Of a stretch of 64,000 nucleotides of DNA, positions 1 to 8,588 are shown piece by piece. Each line of letters starts with the position of its first letter. Positions within the stretch are counted from its first letter, which is position 1. Under the pieces are notes generated by a model. The model searched no databases. It saw only the letters and a program-made list of their open reading frames with translations, and was not told where the DNA came from. The DNA is from Kineosporia corallincola (GTDB taxonomy: Bacteria > Actinomycetota > Actinomycetes > Actinomycetales > Kineosporiaceae). The stretch covers positions 581,496 through 645,495 of the forward strand of contig NZ_JAHBAY010000003.1 in NCBI RefSeq assembly GCF_018499875.1, given 5' to 3'. Both the position numbers and the translations under genes were made by a program.

Positions 1-675
1 CGCCTCGTCGAGCTGGTCGTGATCGGCGGCGAACGGTGGCCGGTGCGCGGCCCGCACCCCGCGCTCGGCGTGCTCGAAGGCCAGGTTGCTGAGCCGGGCG
101 ACGCGCTGGTGGCGGGGCAGGTTCTGCTCCACTCCGTCGAGCCGCCGGTGGATCTCGCGCACGCCCTCGGTGACCCCGATCAGCCGGTGCGCCGAGGCCA
201 GCGCGCCCAGGGCCAGCTGCACCTCGGGATCGTGCAGGTCGTCCAGGTCGGCCGCGGCGGCGTGGGCCAGCTGCTCGACCGCCTGCTCCAGCTGCCCCTC
301 CCGGCGCAGCAGCTCGACCAGCAGGCACCGGGCCTGCACCGTGGCGGCGACATGACCGGTGCTGCGGCACAGGGCGATCAGCTCACGGGTGACCATCACC
401 GCGATCGGCGTCTCGCCGAGCGTCATCAGGCACAGCGCCTGCACGTAGAGGGCGGCGGTCCGGGCGCACGGCTCGGGGCCGGCGCGCAGCGCCTCCTCGA
501 CCTCGGCCAGCACGTCCTCGGCGAAACCGTCCTGGGCCCGCACCACCCAGTCGGGCCGGGCCGCCAGCACCGCGGCGGAGGTCCACCGCAGGTGTGCGCC
601 CGTCACCGAGCCGGCCAGGGGCACCAGACCGGTGCCGAAGAAGGGCGGCGCCTGGTGGGCGTCGGACGAACTCAT
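1..675 (-). CDS. TPR-like helical protein, N-terminal part (runs off the left edge)
   Basis: A reverse-strand frame opens with ATG at 675, preceded by a strong ribosome site (CAGGAGGT), and stays open for 225 codons to the first base of the window, so the C-terminus is missing. The visible part begins MSSSDAHQAPPFFGTG and is almost entirely helical, with alternating Ala/Leu-rich segments (for example LLVELLRREGQLEQAVEQL) that resemble tetratricopeptide-type repeats. In actinomycetes such N-terminal TPR regions often precede a GGDEF or other signalling domain, but no such domain is visible here, so the function is unknown. The neighbour pfp is divergent across a 341-bp gap. Existence of the gene is well supported by the RBS and uninterrupted frame; the family call is an inference. 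Confidence 0.75.
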   Translation of the reverse strand, partial: MSSSDAHQAPPFFGTGLVPLAGSVTGAHLRWTSAAVLAARPDWVVRAQDGFAEDVLAEVEEALRAGPEPCARTAALYVQALCLMTLGETPIAVMVTRELIALCRSTGHVAATVQARCLLVELLRREGQLEQAVEQLAHAAAADLDDLHDPEVQLALGALASAHRLIGVTEGVREIHRRLDGVEQNLPRHQRVARLSNLAFEHAERGVRAAHRPPFAADHDQLDEA

Positions 676-1016
676 GGGGCCCACCTCCTGTGGCTGTCAG
701 GCATCCGGACCGGACGCCACGCACAGTGCGACGTACCGGGCGTTCCGTAGTATTCCGCTCACGCCTGTGCGACGCCCGCTTCTGCCCGGGCGTTTCGTCA
801 CCCGAGGTCAGAATCGGTGCCTCACCCGCCGATAAACGACAAAGTATGCGGACGTGTTTCACCTCGGCGAAGAGTTCTCCTGAGACTATTGTCACGATTC
901 GCTATCGCACCACTGCGGCACGTGTCCGCCGTCAGACACCCGTAGCCCGGCGGTCCCGCCCGTCCCGGCTAGGGTTACCGGCAGAAATCCACCGTCGTTC
1001 CGCACGGGAGCCAGCC
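676..1016. other. Divergent intergenic region between the TPR-like gene and pfp
   Basis: The 341 bp hold no convincing gene. The stretch around 780-920 is noticeably less GC-rich than the coding DNA on each side, as expected of divergent promoters. No clear -35/-10 pair or operator palindrome could be fixed by eye. The RBS for pfp (GGGAG, about 1006-1010) lies at the right end. Confidence 0.5.
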
Positions 1017-2240
1017 ATGTCCGTTCGTCGTGTCGCACTGCTCACCGCAGGTGGTCTGGCCCCCTGCCTGTCCTCCTCGGTCGGGGGCCTGATCGAGCGC
1101 TACACCGAGATCGCCCCCGAGGTCGAGATCATCGGCTACCGCAACGGCTACGCCGGCCTGCTCGCCGGCGACCACCTCGACGTCACCCCCGAGATCCGCG
1201 AGAAGGCGCCGCTGCTGCACAACTTCGGCGGCAGCCCGATCGGCAACAGCCGGGTCAAGCTGACCAACGTCGCCGACTGCGTCAGGCGCGGCCTGGTGAA
1301 GGAGGGCCAGGACCCGCTCAAGGTCGCCGCCGAGCAGCTGACCAAGGACGGCGTGCAGGTGCTGCACACCATCGGTGGTGACGACACCAACACCACCGCC
1401 GCCGACCTCGCCGCGTACCTGCACGAGAACGGCTACGAGCTGACCGTGGTCGGCCTGCCCAAGACGATCGACAACGACGTGGTGCCGATCCGCCAGAGCC
1501 TCGGTGCCTGGACGGCGGCCGAGCAGGGCGCCGTGTTCGCCCGCAACGTGATCGCCGAGCACTCCTCGAACCTGCGCATGCTCATCGTGCACGAGGTGAT
1601 GGGCCGCAACTGCGGCTGGCTGACCGCCGCCACCGCCGCCAAGTACCGCGAGTGGGTCACCACCCAGCAGTACGCCGGGTTCGGCAACGAGCAGAACACC
1701 TGGGACGTGCACGCCGTGTTCGTGCCGGAGCTCGACATCGACATCGAGGCCGAGGCCACCCGGCTGCGGGCGCAGATGGACGCGACCGGCGCGGTCAACA
1801 TCTTCTTGTCCGAGGGCGCCGGCGTGGACTCGATCGTGGCGGAGATGACCGCCCGCGGCGAGGAGCCCGCCAAGGACGCGTTCGGCCACGTGAAGCTGGA
1901 CACGATCAACCCCGGCCAGTGGTTCGCCCAGCAGTTCGCCGAGAAGCTCGGCGCGGAGAAGGTGCTGGTGCAGAAGAGCGGCTACTTCTCCCGCGCCGCC
2001 GCCGCGAACAGCGAGGACCTGCGCCTGATCAAGGGCATGGTGGACCTGGCCGTGGAGAGCGCGCTGGCCCGGGTCAGCGGCGTGATCGGCCACGACGAGG
2101 AGCAGGACAACCGGCTCCGGGCGATCGAGTTCCCGCGGATCAGGGGCGGCAAGCCGTTCGACACCGGGCAGGCCTGGTTCGGCGAGCTGCTCGGCGCGAT
2201 CGGCCAGGAGAAGGGCAAGCCGGTCAGCACCAGCCACTAG
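1017..2240 (+). CDS. pfp: Pyrophosphate-dependent 6-phosphofructokinase
   Basis: Phosphorylates fructose 6-phosphate to the 1,6-bisphosphate (reversibly, with PPi as donor) in the cytosol, a control point of glycolysis. The 407-residue protein has the phosphofructokinase motifs in order: GGDDT (residues 120-124), PKTIDND (148-154, catalytic Asp region) and MGR (195-197). The second Asp of GGDD replaces the Gly found in ATP-dependent enzymes (GGDGS) and is the accepted mark of PPi specificity. ATG 1017 was chosen over an in-frame upstream start at 594 because it has a GGGAG ribosome site 6 nt ahead and begins at the family N-terminus (MSVRRVALLTAGG). It is monocistronic, followed by a strong terminator. 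PPi use is inferred from the motif, not shown. Confidence 0.93.
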   Translation: MSVRRVALLTAGGLAPCLSSSVGGLIERYTEIAPEVEIIGYRNGYAGLLAGDHLDVTPEIREKAPLLHNFGGSPIGNSRVKLTNVADCVRRGLVKEGQDPLKVAAEQLTKDGVQVLHTIGGDDTNTTAADLAAYLHENGYELTVVGLPKTIDNDVVPIRQSLGAWTAAEQGAVFARNVIAEHSSNLRMLIVHEVMGRNCGWLTAATAAKYREWVTTQQYAGFGNEQNTWDVHAVFVPELDIDIEAEATRLRAQMDATGAVNIFLSEGAGVDSIVAEMTARGEEPAKDAFGHVKLDTINPGQWFAQQFAEKLGAEKVLVQKSGYFSRAAAANSEDLRLIKGMVDLAVESALARVSGVIGHDEEQDNRLRAIEFPRIRGGKPFDTGQAWFGELLGAIGQEKGKPVSTSH

Positions 2241-2264
2241 AACTGCCGGCAGAACTCCGGTGCA

Positions 2265-2314
2265 ACGCCCACCGGCCCGGGAACGTCTCCAGGGCCGGTG
2301 GGCGTTTCGTCATT
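2265..2314 (+). terminator. Intrinsic terminator after pfp
   Basis: A perfect 14-bp stem (2265-2278 pairing with 2292-2305) encloses a 13-nt loop and is followed by TTCGTCATT. It lies 24 nt after the pfp stop and separates pfp from the downstream yccF-like gene. Confidence 0.85.
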
Positions 2315-2331
2315 GTTCGAGAGGTAGTGCT

Positions 2332-2745
2332 GTGGGTCTGATCCGGTTCGTCCTCAACGTCATCTGGTTCGTGCTGGCCGGTTTCTGGCTGGCCGTCGGT
2401 TATGCCCTGGCCGGGCTGCTGATGTGCGTGCTGATCGTCACCATCCCGTTCGGGATCGCGTCGTTCCGCCTGGCCGGGTTCGTGCTCTGGCCGTTCGGCC
2501 GCACCATCGTGGCGCAGCACGACGCCGGCACGCCGTCGCTCATCGGCAACGTGCTCTGGTTCCTGCTCGCCGGTCTGTGGATCGCGATCGGGCACGTGGT
2601 CACCGGCATCGCCCTGTGCGTCACCATCGTCGGCATCCCGTTCGGCTGGGCCAACATCAAGCTCGCCCTGGTCGCCCTGGCCCCGCTGGGCAAGGAGGTC
2701 GTCTCCTCCGACGACCCGCGGGCCGTGCCGGTGGTCTGGGCGTAA
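2332..2745 (+). CDS. YccF family inner-membrane protein
   Basis: A 137-residue integral membrane protein of the YccF (DUF307) family, whose biochemical role is not established. The family signature is visible as two related halves: each has a hydrophobic segment followed by a TIPFGIASFRLA / TIVGIPFGWANIKLA type motif (residues about 35-50 and 95-112), with about four membrane segments in total. GTG 2332 was chosen because GAGAGG lies 5-11 nt upstream and because the residues encoded before it overlap the pfp terminator. Usual family length is about 120-150 residues, so it is complete. It stands between the pfp terminator and an ABC-F gene with its own start region, and probably forms its own transcript. 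Confidence 0.85.
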   Translation: MGLIRFVLNVIWFVLAGFWLAVGYALAGLLMCVLIVTIPFGIASFRLAGFVLWPFGRTIVAQHDAGTPSLIGNVLWFLLAGLWIAIGHVVTGIALCVTIVGIPFGWANIKLALVALAPLGKEVVSSDDPRAVPVVWA

Positions 2746-2787
2746 CCCATTTGAGCTGAGGGGCGGGGATGCACGAGTCTTCTCCCC

Positions 2788-4443
2788 ATGTCCGCAACAC
2801 TGCTCGCCCGCGATATCGCCGCCGGGCACGGCGACCGTCAGCTGTTCACCGGTCTCGACCTGGTGGTCGCCCCCGGCGACGTGGTCGGCCTGGTCGGGGC
2901 CAACGGGGCGGGCAAGTCCACCCTGCTGAAAATCCTTGCCGGGCTTGACGATGCCGAGAACGGCAAGGTCTCGCTGAGCCCGGAGCAGGCCACCGTCGGC
3001 TACCTGCCGCAGGAGCACGAGCGGCGCCCGGGTGAGACCGTGCTGGAGTTCCTCTCCCGGCGCTGCGGCATCACCCGGGCCCAGGCCGAGCTCGACTCCG
3101 CCACCGAGGAACTCGCGAACGGCGGTGACGGCGACGCCTATTCGGTGGCGCTGGAGCGCTGGCTCGCGCTCGGCGCGGCCGACTTCGACGAGCGGGCCGA
3201 GCAGGTCACCGACGAGATCGGGTTGCGTTCCGGTCTGGTCGGCGGCCTGGGGACGACGATGAGCTCGCTGTCCGGTGGCCAGGCCGCCCGGGCCGGTCTG
3301 GCCTCGCTGCTGCTCAGCCGCTACGACGTCATCCTGCTCGACGAGCCGACGAACGACCTCGACCTGGACGGCCTGGCCCGGCTGGAGCGTTTCGTCACCG
3401 ACCTGCGCCCCGGAGTCGTGGTGGTGAGTCACGACCGGGAGTTCCTGGCCCGCACGGTGACCCGGGTGGTCGAGCTCGACCTGGCCCAGCAGCAGGTCAG
3501 CGTGTACGGCGGTGGTTACGAGGCCTACCTCGAGGAGCGTGAGGTGGCCCGGCGGCACGCCCGCGAGGCCTACGAGGACTACGCCGACACCAAGGCCGGG
3601 CTGGAGGAACGCGCCCACACCCAGCGCAGCTGGATGGACAAGGGCGTGCGCAACGCCCGGCGCAAGAAGACCGACAACGACAAGTTCGTGCCCGCCTTCC
3701 GGGCCGAGTCGGCCGAGAAGCAGGCGGCGAAGGCCCGTCAGACGCAGCGCATGATCGAGCGGCTGGAGGTGGTCGAGGAGCCACGCAAGGAGTGGACCCT
3801 CCAGTTCGAGATCGCCACCGCCGCCCGCTCCGGCGCCGTGGTGGCAACGGTGGACGGCGCGGTGGTCGAGCGCGGCGACTTCCGCCTCGGGCCCGTCACC
3901 TTGCAGATCGACTGGGCCGACCGGATCGCGATCACCGGTCCCAACGGCTCGGGCAAGAGCACTCTGCTCTCCCTGCTCCTGGGACGCGTCGAGCCGGCCT
4001 CCGGACGGGCCTCGCTGGGTTCGGGCGTGGTGGTCGGCGAGATCGACCAGGCCCGCTCGGCCTTCACCGGTGAGGCCACGGTGGCGCAGGCCCTCGGCGC
4101 GCACGTGCCGGACTGGCCGGACGCCGAGGTGCGCACCCTGCTGGCCAAGTTCGGTCTCGGCGCGCGGCACGTGCTGCGACCGGCCGGCACCCTCTCGCCC
4201 GGTGAGCGCACCCGGGCCGGGCTGGCGCTGCTCCAGGCCCGCGGGGTCAACCTGCTGGTGCTCGACGAGCCCACCAACCACCTCGACCTGCCGGCCATCG
4301 AGCAGCTGGAGCAGGCGCTGGAGTCGTTCGGCGGCACGCTGCTGCTGGTCTCGCACGACCGGCGCATGCTGGAGGCGGTGCGGGTGACGAGGCGCCTGAG
4401 CGTGTCGGCAGAGAACGGGGTGGGCACCGTCCGGGAGGAGTGA
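2788..4443 (+). CDS. ABC-F family ATPase (ribosome-associated)
   Basis: A 551-residue protein with two ABC ATPase domains and no membrane segments, the architecture of the ABC-F family that acts on ribosomes (translation control or antibiotic protection). Domain 1: Walker A GANGAGKST (37-45), signature LSGGQ, Walker B ending LLDEPTNDLD. Domain 2: Walker A GPNGSGKST (about 384-392), a degenerate signature LSPGE, and LLVLDEPTNHLD. Between them lies a charged coiled linker (about residues 240-340, rich in Arg/Lys/Glu), corresponding to the P-site tRNA interaction motif. ATG 2788 has no clear Shine-Dalgarno and may be leaderless. The ligase gene follows after 71 bp. Whether it confers drug resistance or is a housekeeping factor cannot be told from sequence. 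Confidence 0.9.
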   Translation: MSATLLARDIAAGHGDRQLFTGLDLVVAPGDVVGLVGANGAGKSTLLKILAGLDDAENGKVSLSPEQATVGYLPQEHERRPGETVLEFLSRRCGITRAQAELDSATEELANGGDGDAYSVALERWLALGAADFDERAEQVTDEIGLRSGLVGGLGTTMSSLSGGQAARAGLASLLLSRYDVILLDEPTNDLDLDGLARLERFVTDLRPGVVVVSHDREFLARTVTRVVELDLAQQQVSVYGGGYEAYLEEREVARRHAREAYEDYADTKAGLEERAHTQRSWMDKGVRNARRKKTDNDKFVPAFRAESAEKQAAKARQTQRMIERLEVVEEPRKEWTLQFEIATAARSGAVVATVDGAVVERGDFRLGPVTLQIDWADRIAITGPNGSGKSTLLSLLLGRVEPASGRASLGSGVVVGEIDQARSAFTGEATVAQALGAHVPDWPDAEVRTLLAKFGLGARHVLRPAGTLSPGERTRAGLALLQARGVNLLVLDEPTNHLDLPAIEQLEQALESFGGTLLLVSHDRRMLEAVRVTRRLSVSAENGVGTVREE

Positions 4444-4514
4444 CCGCCACATCGATCCACCCCGGGTGATCAGGTCGAAGTGTTGTTGTCGGTGGTCGCG
4501 GGCAGAGTAGTGCC

Positions 4515-6128
4515 GTGCTCCTCTCCGAGATCGCCGCGGCCTCCGAGGCCGTGGCCGCCGCCTCCGCCCGGCGCGACAAGATCGCGCTGCTGGCAACCTG
4601 TCTGCGGCAGGCCGCGGCGGGGCCGGGCGCCGATGCGCCGGTGGTCGCGGCCTGGCTCTCGGGGCGCACCTTCCAGCGCCGCACCGGTCTGGGCTGGGCG
4701 TCGCTGCGGTCGGCTCCCCCGCCCGCGCAGCAGCCCACGCTCACGGTGCGCGAGGTCGACGACGCCCTGGCCCGGGCCTCGCTGCTGACCGGGCCGGGCT
4801 CGGCCACCGAACGGCAGATCATCGTCACGTCGCTGCTGGCCACCGCCACCGCGCCCGAGCAGCGCCTGCTCACCGGCCTGATCTCCGGCGAGCTGCGGCA
4901 GGGCGCCGCCGCCGGGCTGCTGGTCGACGCCGTGGCCTCGGCCGCCGCGGTTCCCCTGGCCTCGGTGCGCCGGGCCCTCGCCGTGCACGGCGACCTGCCC
5001 GACGTGGCCGCCGCCGCGCTGGAGGGCGGTGCGAGCGCCCTGGCCGCGTTCCAGCTCTCCGTCGGCCGGGCCCTGGCACCGATGCTGGCCGCGCCCGCCC
5101 CCGAGCTCGACGCCGCGCTGGCGAAAACCGGCCCGGCGGGCGTGGAGTGGAAGCTCGACGGGGTGCGTGTGCAGATCCACCGGCAGGGCGACGAGGTGGC
5201 CGTGTTCACCCGCACCCTCGACGACATCACCGCCCGGGTGCCCGAAGTGGTCGAGGCGGCCAGGGGTCTCACCGCCGGCACCACGATCATGGACGGCGAG
5301 GTGCTCGCCACCACGGCCACCGGCCGGCCCGCACCGTTCCAGGTCACCTCGGCCCGGGTGGCCCGGCGCGACGTCGAGAAGGGCCGCGCCGCCACACCTC
5401 TCAGCCTCACGCTGTTCGACACGCTGCACGTCGACGGCGACGACCTGATCGACCTGCCGGGCTCCGCCCGGCGCGCCCGGCTGGAGGCGGCGGCGCCGCA
5501 CCTCGTCGTCCCCCGGCACCTGGTCGAAGACCCCTCCGACGCCGCCGAAGTGGCCCGCGCGCAGGCGTTCTCGGCCGACACGCTGGCCCGGGGCCACGAG
5601 GGTGTGGTGGTCAAGTCGCTGGCCGCGACCTACACCATGGGCCGGCGCGGGGCGGGCTGGGTCAAGGTCAAGCCACGCATCACGCTCGACCTGGTGGTGC
5701 TCGCGGCCGAGTGGGGGCACGGGCGGCGCACCGGCAGGCTGTCCAACCTGCATCTGGGTGCCCGTGACCCGGAGGGCGAGTACGGGCCGCCGGGCGGATT
5801 CGTCATGCTCGGCAAGACCTTCAAGGGCCTGACCGACCAGATGCTGGCCTGGCAGACCGAGCGATTACGCGAGCTGGCCGAGCGGGAGTCGACGTGGGTC
5901 GTGCACGTGCGTCCCGAGCTGGTGGTCGAGATCGCCTTCGACGGGGTGCAGCGCTCGCCGCGCTACCCGGCCGGCCTGGCCCTGCGGTTCGCCCGGGTGC
6001 TGGCCCACCGGCCGGACAAGCCCGCGGCGCAGGCCGACACCATCACGACGGTGCGGGCCCATCACGTGGTCGAAGAGGAAGACGGCGCCGTCACGGCGCA
6101 CGGGTCCGAGGGAACGGAGCAGGGTTGA
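4515..6128 (+). CDS. ligB: ATP-dependent DNA ligase
   Basis: Seals nicks in duplex DNA using ATP; in actinomycetes this is an accessory repair ligase beside the NAD-dependent LigA. The 537-residue protein has an N-terminal DNA-binding domain (about 1-200), an adenylation domain with motif I EWKLDGVR (nucleophile Lys213), motif III and IV regions (TIMDGEVLA, EGVVVKS) and motif V (WVKVKP), then a C-terminal OB-fold. Length matches the mycobacterial LigB type (about 500 residues). GTG 4515 follows CAGAGT by 6 nt with no Shine-Dalgarno, which suggests a leaderless start. The stop overlaps the TTG start of the PAP2 gene, so the two are probably translated together. Confidence 0.93.
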   Translation: MLLSEIAAASEAVAAASARRDKIALLATCLRQAAAGPGADAPVVAAWLSGRTFQRRTGLGWASLRSAPPPAQQPTLTVREVDDALARASLLTGPGSATERQIIVTSLLATATAPEQRLLTGLISGELRQGAAAGLLVDAVASAAAVPLASVRRALAVHGDLPDVAAAALEGGASALAAFQLSVGRALAPMLAAPAPELDAALAKTGPAGVEWKLDGVRVQIHRQGDEVAVFTRTLDDITARVPEVVEAARGLTAGTTIMDGEVLATTATGRPAPFQVTSARVARRDVEKGRAATPLSLTLFDTLHVDGDDLIDLPGSARRARLEAAAPHLVVPRHLVEDPSDAAEVARAQAFSADTLARGHEGVVVKSLAATYTMGRRGAGWVKVKPRITLDLVVLAAEWGHGRRTGRLSNLHLGARDPEGEYGPPGGFVMLGKTFKGLTDQMLAWQTERLRELAERESTWVVHVRPELVVEIAFDGVQRSPRYPAGLALRFARVLAHRPDKPAAQADTITTVRAHHVVEEEDGAVTAHGSEGTEQG

Positions 6129-6955
6129 CGCGCGACGACGAGACCGGGGCGATCACGGGCGGAACAGCCGGGGTGCGGGAGGCCGGGCACATCACTTCGC
6201 ACGATCTGACCGATGACGCCCCGCCCGAGCACGAGGGCCGGCTGGTCCTCGCCGGGCTGCTGCTGTTCCTCGGCACCACGCTGCTCGGCGGGTTCGTGCT
6301 GATCCTGGTGCTGGTGGCCACGGTGCTGCCCGAGGTGCCGGAGATCGACCAGGACGTGTCCACCGGCCTGCACGGCTACGTGCTGGACCGGCCGCTGCTG
6401 GGCGACGTGCTCACTGTGATCGGGCATCTCACGGAACCGTTCGTGATCCGCGCCGTGTTCCTGGTGCTGGCCGTGCTGCTCTGGCGGCGCGGGGCGCGCC
6501 GGGCCGTGGCCTGGATGGCGGCCACCCTGGTGATCGGTGGCGTGCTCAATCCGCTGATCAAGCTGCTGGTCGACCGCACCCGCCCGGACCTGCCCGACCC
6601 GATCTACCTGGCCTCGGGGTCGAGCTTCCCGTCGGGCCACACCACCAACGCCGTGATGTTCGCGGGCATCGTGCTGGTGCTGCTGGAGCCAAGTCTGCGC
6701 CACCACGTGCGGCTGCCCTCCGACGGCCGGTCGGTTCGCGGCACCGGCGGGCGCGTGGCCCTGTGGCTGGCAGCCCTGCTGTTCCCGGTGTTCGTGGCGC
6801 TCGACCGGCTCGGGCTCGGCGTGCACTACCTGACCGACGTGGTCGGCGGGTACTTCTTCGGCCTGTCGGTGCTGATGATCACCCTGGTGGCGTTCAGCCG
6901 GAGCAGCACGCTCCAGCTGTGGCCGCGCAGACAGCCGGCCGGGCCGAAAAACTGA
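6125..6955 (+). CDS. PAP2-superfamily membrane phosphatase
   Basis: A 276-residue membrane phosphatase of the PAP2 type, acting on lipid or undecaprenyl phosphates at the membrane outer face. The three active-site motifs are intact: KLLVDRTRP (K-x6-RP), SGHTTN within SFPSGHTTN, and RLGLGVHYLTD (R-x5-H-x3-D). About six membrane segments are visible, with a hydrophilic N-terminus of about 35 residues. The start is taken as TTG 6125, which overlaps the ligase stop (TTGA) and has GGAGCAGG just upstream; an in-frame start at 5894 would lie deep inside the ligase gene. Substrate is unknown. Undecaprenyl-pyrophosphate recycling is possible but unproven. Confidence 0.87.
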   Translation: MTRDDETGAITGGTAGVREAGHITSHDLTDDAPPEHEGRLVLAGLLLFLGTTLLGGFVLILVLVATVLPEVPEIDQDVSTGLHGYVLDRPLLGDVLTVIGHLTEPFVIRAVFLVLAVLLWRRGARRAVAWMAATLVIGGVLNPLIKLLVDRTRPDLPDPIYLASGSSFPSGHTTNAVMFAGIVLVLLEPSLRHHVRLPSDGRSVRGTGGRVALWLAALLFPVFVALDRLGLGVHYLTDVVGGYFFGLSVLMITLVAFSRSSTLQLWPRRQPAGPKN

Positions 6956-7039
6956 CCGGGCAGCGAACGGGACGGCGCCGAGCGGGTCAGGAGCTCAGCG
7001 TCGTCCACCATTGGCCACCGACGACGAGCGGCGAGCCGA

Positions 7040-7240
7040 CTACACGAGGTGGTCGAACTCGCCCTTCTTCGCGCCGTCGAGCCACGCGTCCCACTCACCG
7101 GGAGTGAACGAGAGCACGTCGCCGGTCTCGCCCTGCTTGGAGTAGCGCACCTCGATCATCTCGCCGTTGCGCCGCATTTCGACGAACTCGTCGCTGTTGT
7201 CAGCGCCGCTCGCCTTGATCCATGTGCTGTCGATGCTCAT
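7040..7240 (-). CDS. DUF397 domain protein
   Basis: A 66-residue protein that is nearly all one DUF397 domain (WIKAS ... VEMRRNGEMIEVRYSK ... LSFTPGEWDAWLDGAKKGEFD). Such proteins are very common in actinomycetes and usually sit beside a helix-turn-helix partner with a DUF5753 domain, in systems linked to development or antibiotic regulation (as with WhiJ/BldB-type loci). No such partner is present here, so this is an orphan copy. ATG 7240 is the natural start. It converges on the PAP2 gene, with 84 bp between the stops. Confidence 0.85.
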   Translation of the reverse strand: MSIDSTWIKASGADNSDEFVEMRRNGEMIEVRYSKQGETGDVLSFTPGEWDAWLDGAKKGEFDHLV

Positions 7241-7339
7241 CGCGAACTCCCCGTATTCCGGAAATCACCGAACATCGGCAGCGTACCCAGTGTTGTCGCG
7301 GTCGGTCACACGGATCGACCCCGATGTGACCAACCCGCT

Positions 7340-8269
7340 CTAGGCGTCCCCGCGGCCCTTGCGCTCGTTCTCCTCGGCCAGGAAGCGCTCCAGCTCGGCA
7401 CCCAGCTCGTCGGCCGTGGGCAGCTCACCCGTGCGGTCCGCGAGCGGCAGGGCGTTGGCCTCGCCCGCCACGTAGGCGTCGTACTGCTGCTCCAGGGCGC
7501 TGACCACTGCCGCCACCTCGGGCTGCCCGGCCACCTGCTCCTCGATCGCGGCCCGGGTCTCGATGCCCGCCTCGATCAGGGTGCCGGTGGGCAGGGTCAG
7601 GTCGGAGGCGTCGGCGACCGCGTCGACCAGGGCGACCGCGGCGTCGGGGAACTCGGCCTGGGTGAGGTAGTGCGGCACGTGCACGGCGAAGCCCGCCGCG
7701 TCCTTGCCGGCCTGGCCCAGCCGCAGCTCCAGCAGACCGGCCACGTTGCCCGGCACCTGCACGTTGCCCTGCCACACGTTCTTGATGTCGATGAGGTTCT
7801 TGCGGGTGGCGTGCGCCGTCATCCCGGAGGGCCGGGTGTGCGGCACGGCCATCGGGATCGCGTGGATGCCCAGGGTGAGCCGCACGTCGTAGTGCTCGAC
7901 CAGCTGGGTCACCGCCGCCACGAACCGCTCCCACTGGATGTCCGGCTCCGGGCCGGTCAGCATCAGGAACCCCTGGCCCTGCACGTCTTTGACCTCTTCG
8001 AGCACGAGCTGCGGCGCTTCGTAGCTCTCCCAGTGGTTCTCCATGAACGTCATGGGAGGGCGGCGCGCGCGGTAGTCGTACAACTGGTCCACGTCGAACG
8101 TCGCGACGACCTTGTGGTCGAGCGAGCTGAGCAGGTGCTCCCCGGCCAGCCGGCCGGCGTTGCCCGCGTCGATGAAACCGCCGAGAGCGTGCACCAGCAC
8201 GGGGCGTTCGAGCGTTCCCTCTTCGGGCTGCTCCTCGGCGAGCGTGTACAGATCCCTGGGATCCAGCAC
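7340..8269 (-). CDS. PAC2 family (proteasome-assembly-chaperone-like) protein
   Basis: A 309-residue cytosolic protein of the PAC2 family, related to archaeal and eukaryotic proteasome assembly chaperones; the bacterial role is not settled. Typical family elements are the N-terminal RPVLVHALGGFIDAGNAG, a central GFLMLTGPEPDIQWERF, the GIHAIPMAVPHTRP region and GLLELRLGQAG. GTG 8269 was preferred to an in-frame start at 8314 because GGAGGAGGA lies about 6-14 nt upstream and the protein then begins VLDPRDLYTLAEEQ, as family members do. It lies 99 bp downstream (on its strand) of nothing obvious and reads away from padR's end. Confidence 0.85.
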   Translation of the reverse strand: MLDPRDLYTLAEEQPEEGTLERPVLVHALGGFIDAGNAGRLAGEHLLSSLDHKVVATFDVDQLYDYRARRPPMTFMENHWESYEAPQLVLEEVKDVQGQGFLMLTGPEPDIQWERFVAAVTQLVEHYDVRLTLGIHAIPMAVPHTRPSGMTAHATRKNLIDIKNVWQGNVQVPGNVAGLLELRLGQAGKDAAGFAVHVPHYLTQAEFPDAAVALVDAVADASDLTLPTGTLIEAGIETRAAIEEQVAGQPEVAAVVSALEQQYDAYVAGEANALPLADRTGELPTADELGAELERFLAEENERKGRGDA

Positions 8270-8588
8270 GAGCGTCCTCCTCCATCGCCGGGCGCGGCTA
8301 CCACCGTCGCGCATTGTGCTCGTTCCGGCCCGTTCCGCGACGGCGTCGACTCAGGCATCGACGCTCAGAAACGGGCACCCGGCGCGTATAACGCTACCGG
8401 CCCGTCGCTGAATCCCCGATTCGGTGTCCACTCTCAGCGAACAGGCCGTTCCGGCGCGGTCGGCGTGCGCCCGGCTCACCGTGCGGTCACGGAAGGTCAC
8501 ACACCGGTGCGTTCCACCGATGTGCGACCTCCCGCCCTGGAGCGTCCGGACCACCCGGCCGGGCGTCCGGGCGCACCGTCGCCCCGCA
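8270..8588. other. Intergenic region upstream of the PAC2 gene
   Basis: The 319 bp follow padR and precede the PAC2 gene on the same strand. No gene is convincing. A TTATAC-like element on the reverse strand near 8385-8395 could be a -10 box for the PAC2 gene. A direct repeat GCGTCCGG occurs twice near 8542-8570. Confidence 0.4.

Noticed and set aside
383..895. 170-codon reverse frame over the left-end gene
   Set aside because: It lies in a different frame from the RBS-supported gene ending at 675 and is Arg/Gly/Ala-biased shadow sequence.
2224..4596. 790-codon reverse frame across yccF and the ABC-F gene
   Set aside because: Antisense to two recognisable genes.
6999..7026. Possible terminator between the PAP2 and DUF397 genes
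   Set aside because: Only a 7-bp stem with a 14-nt loop; too weak to list as a feature.
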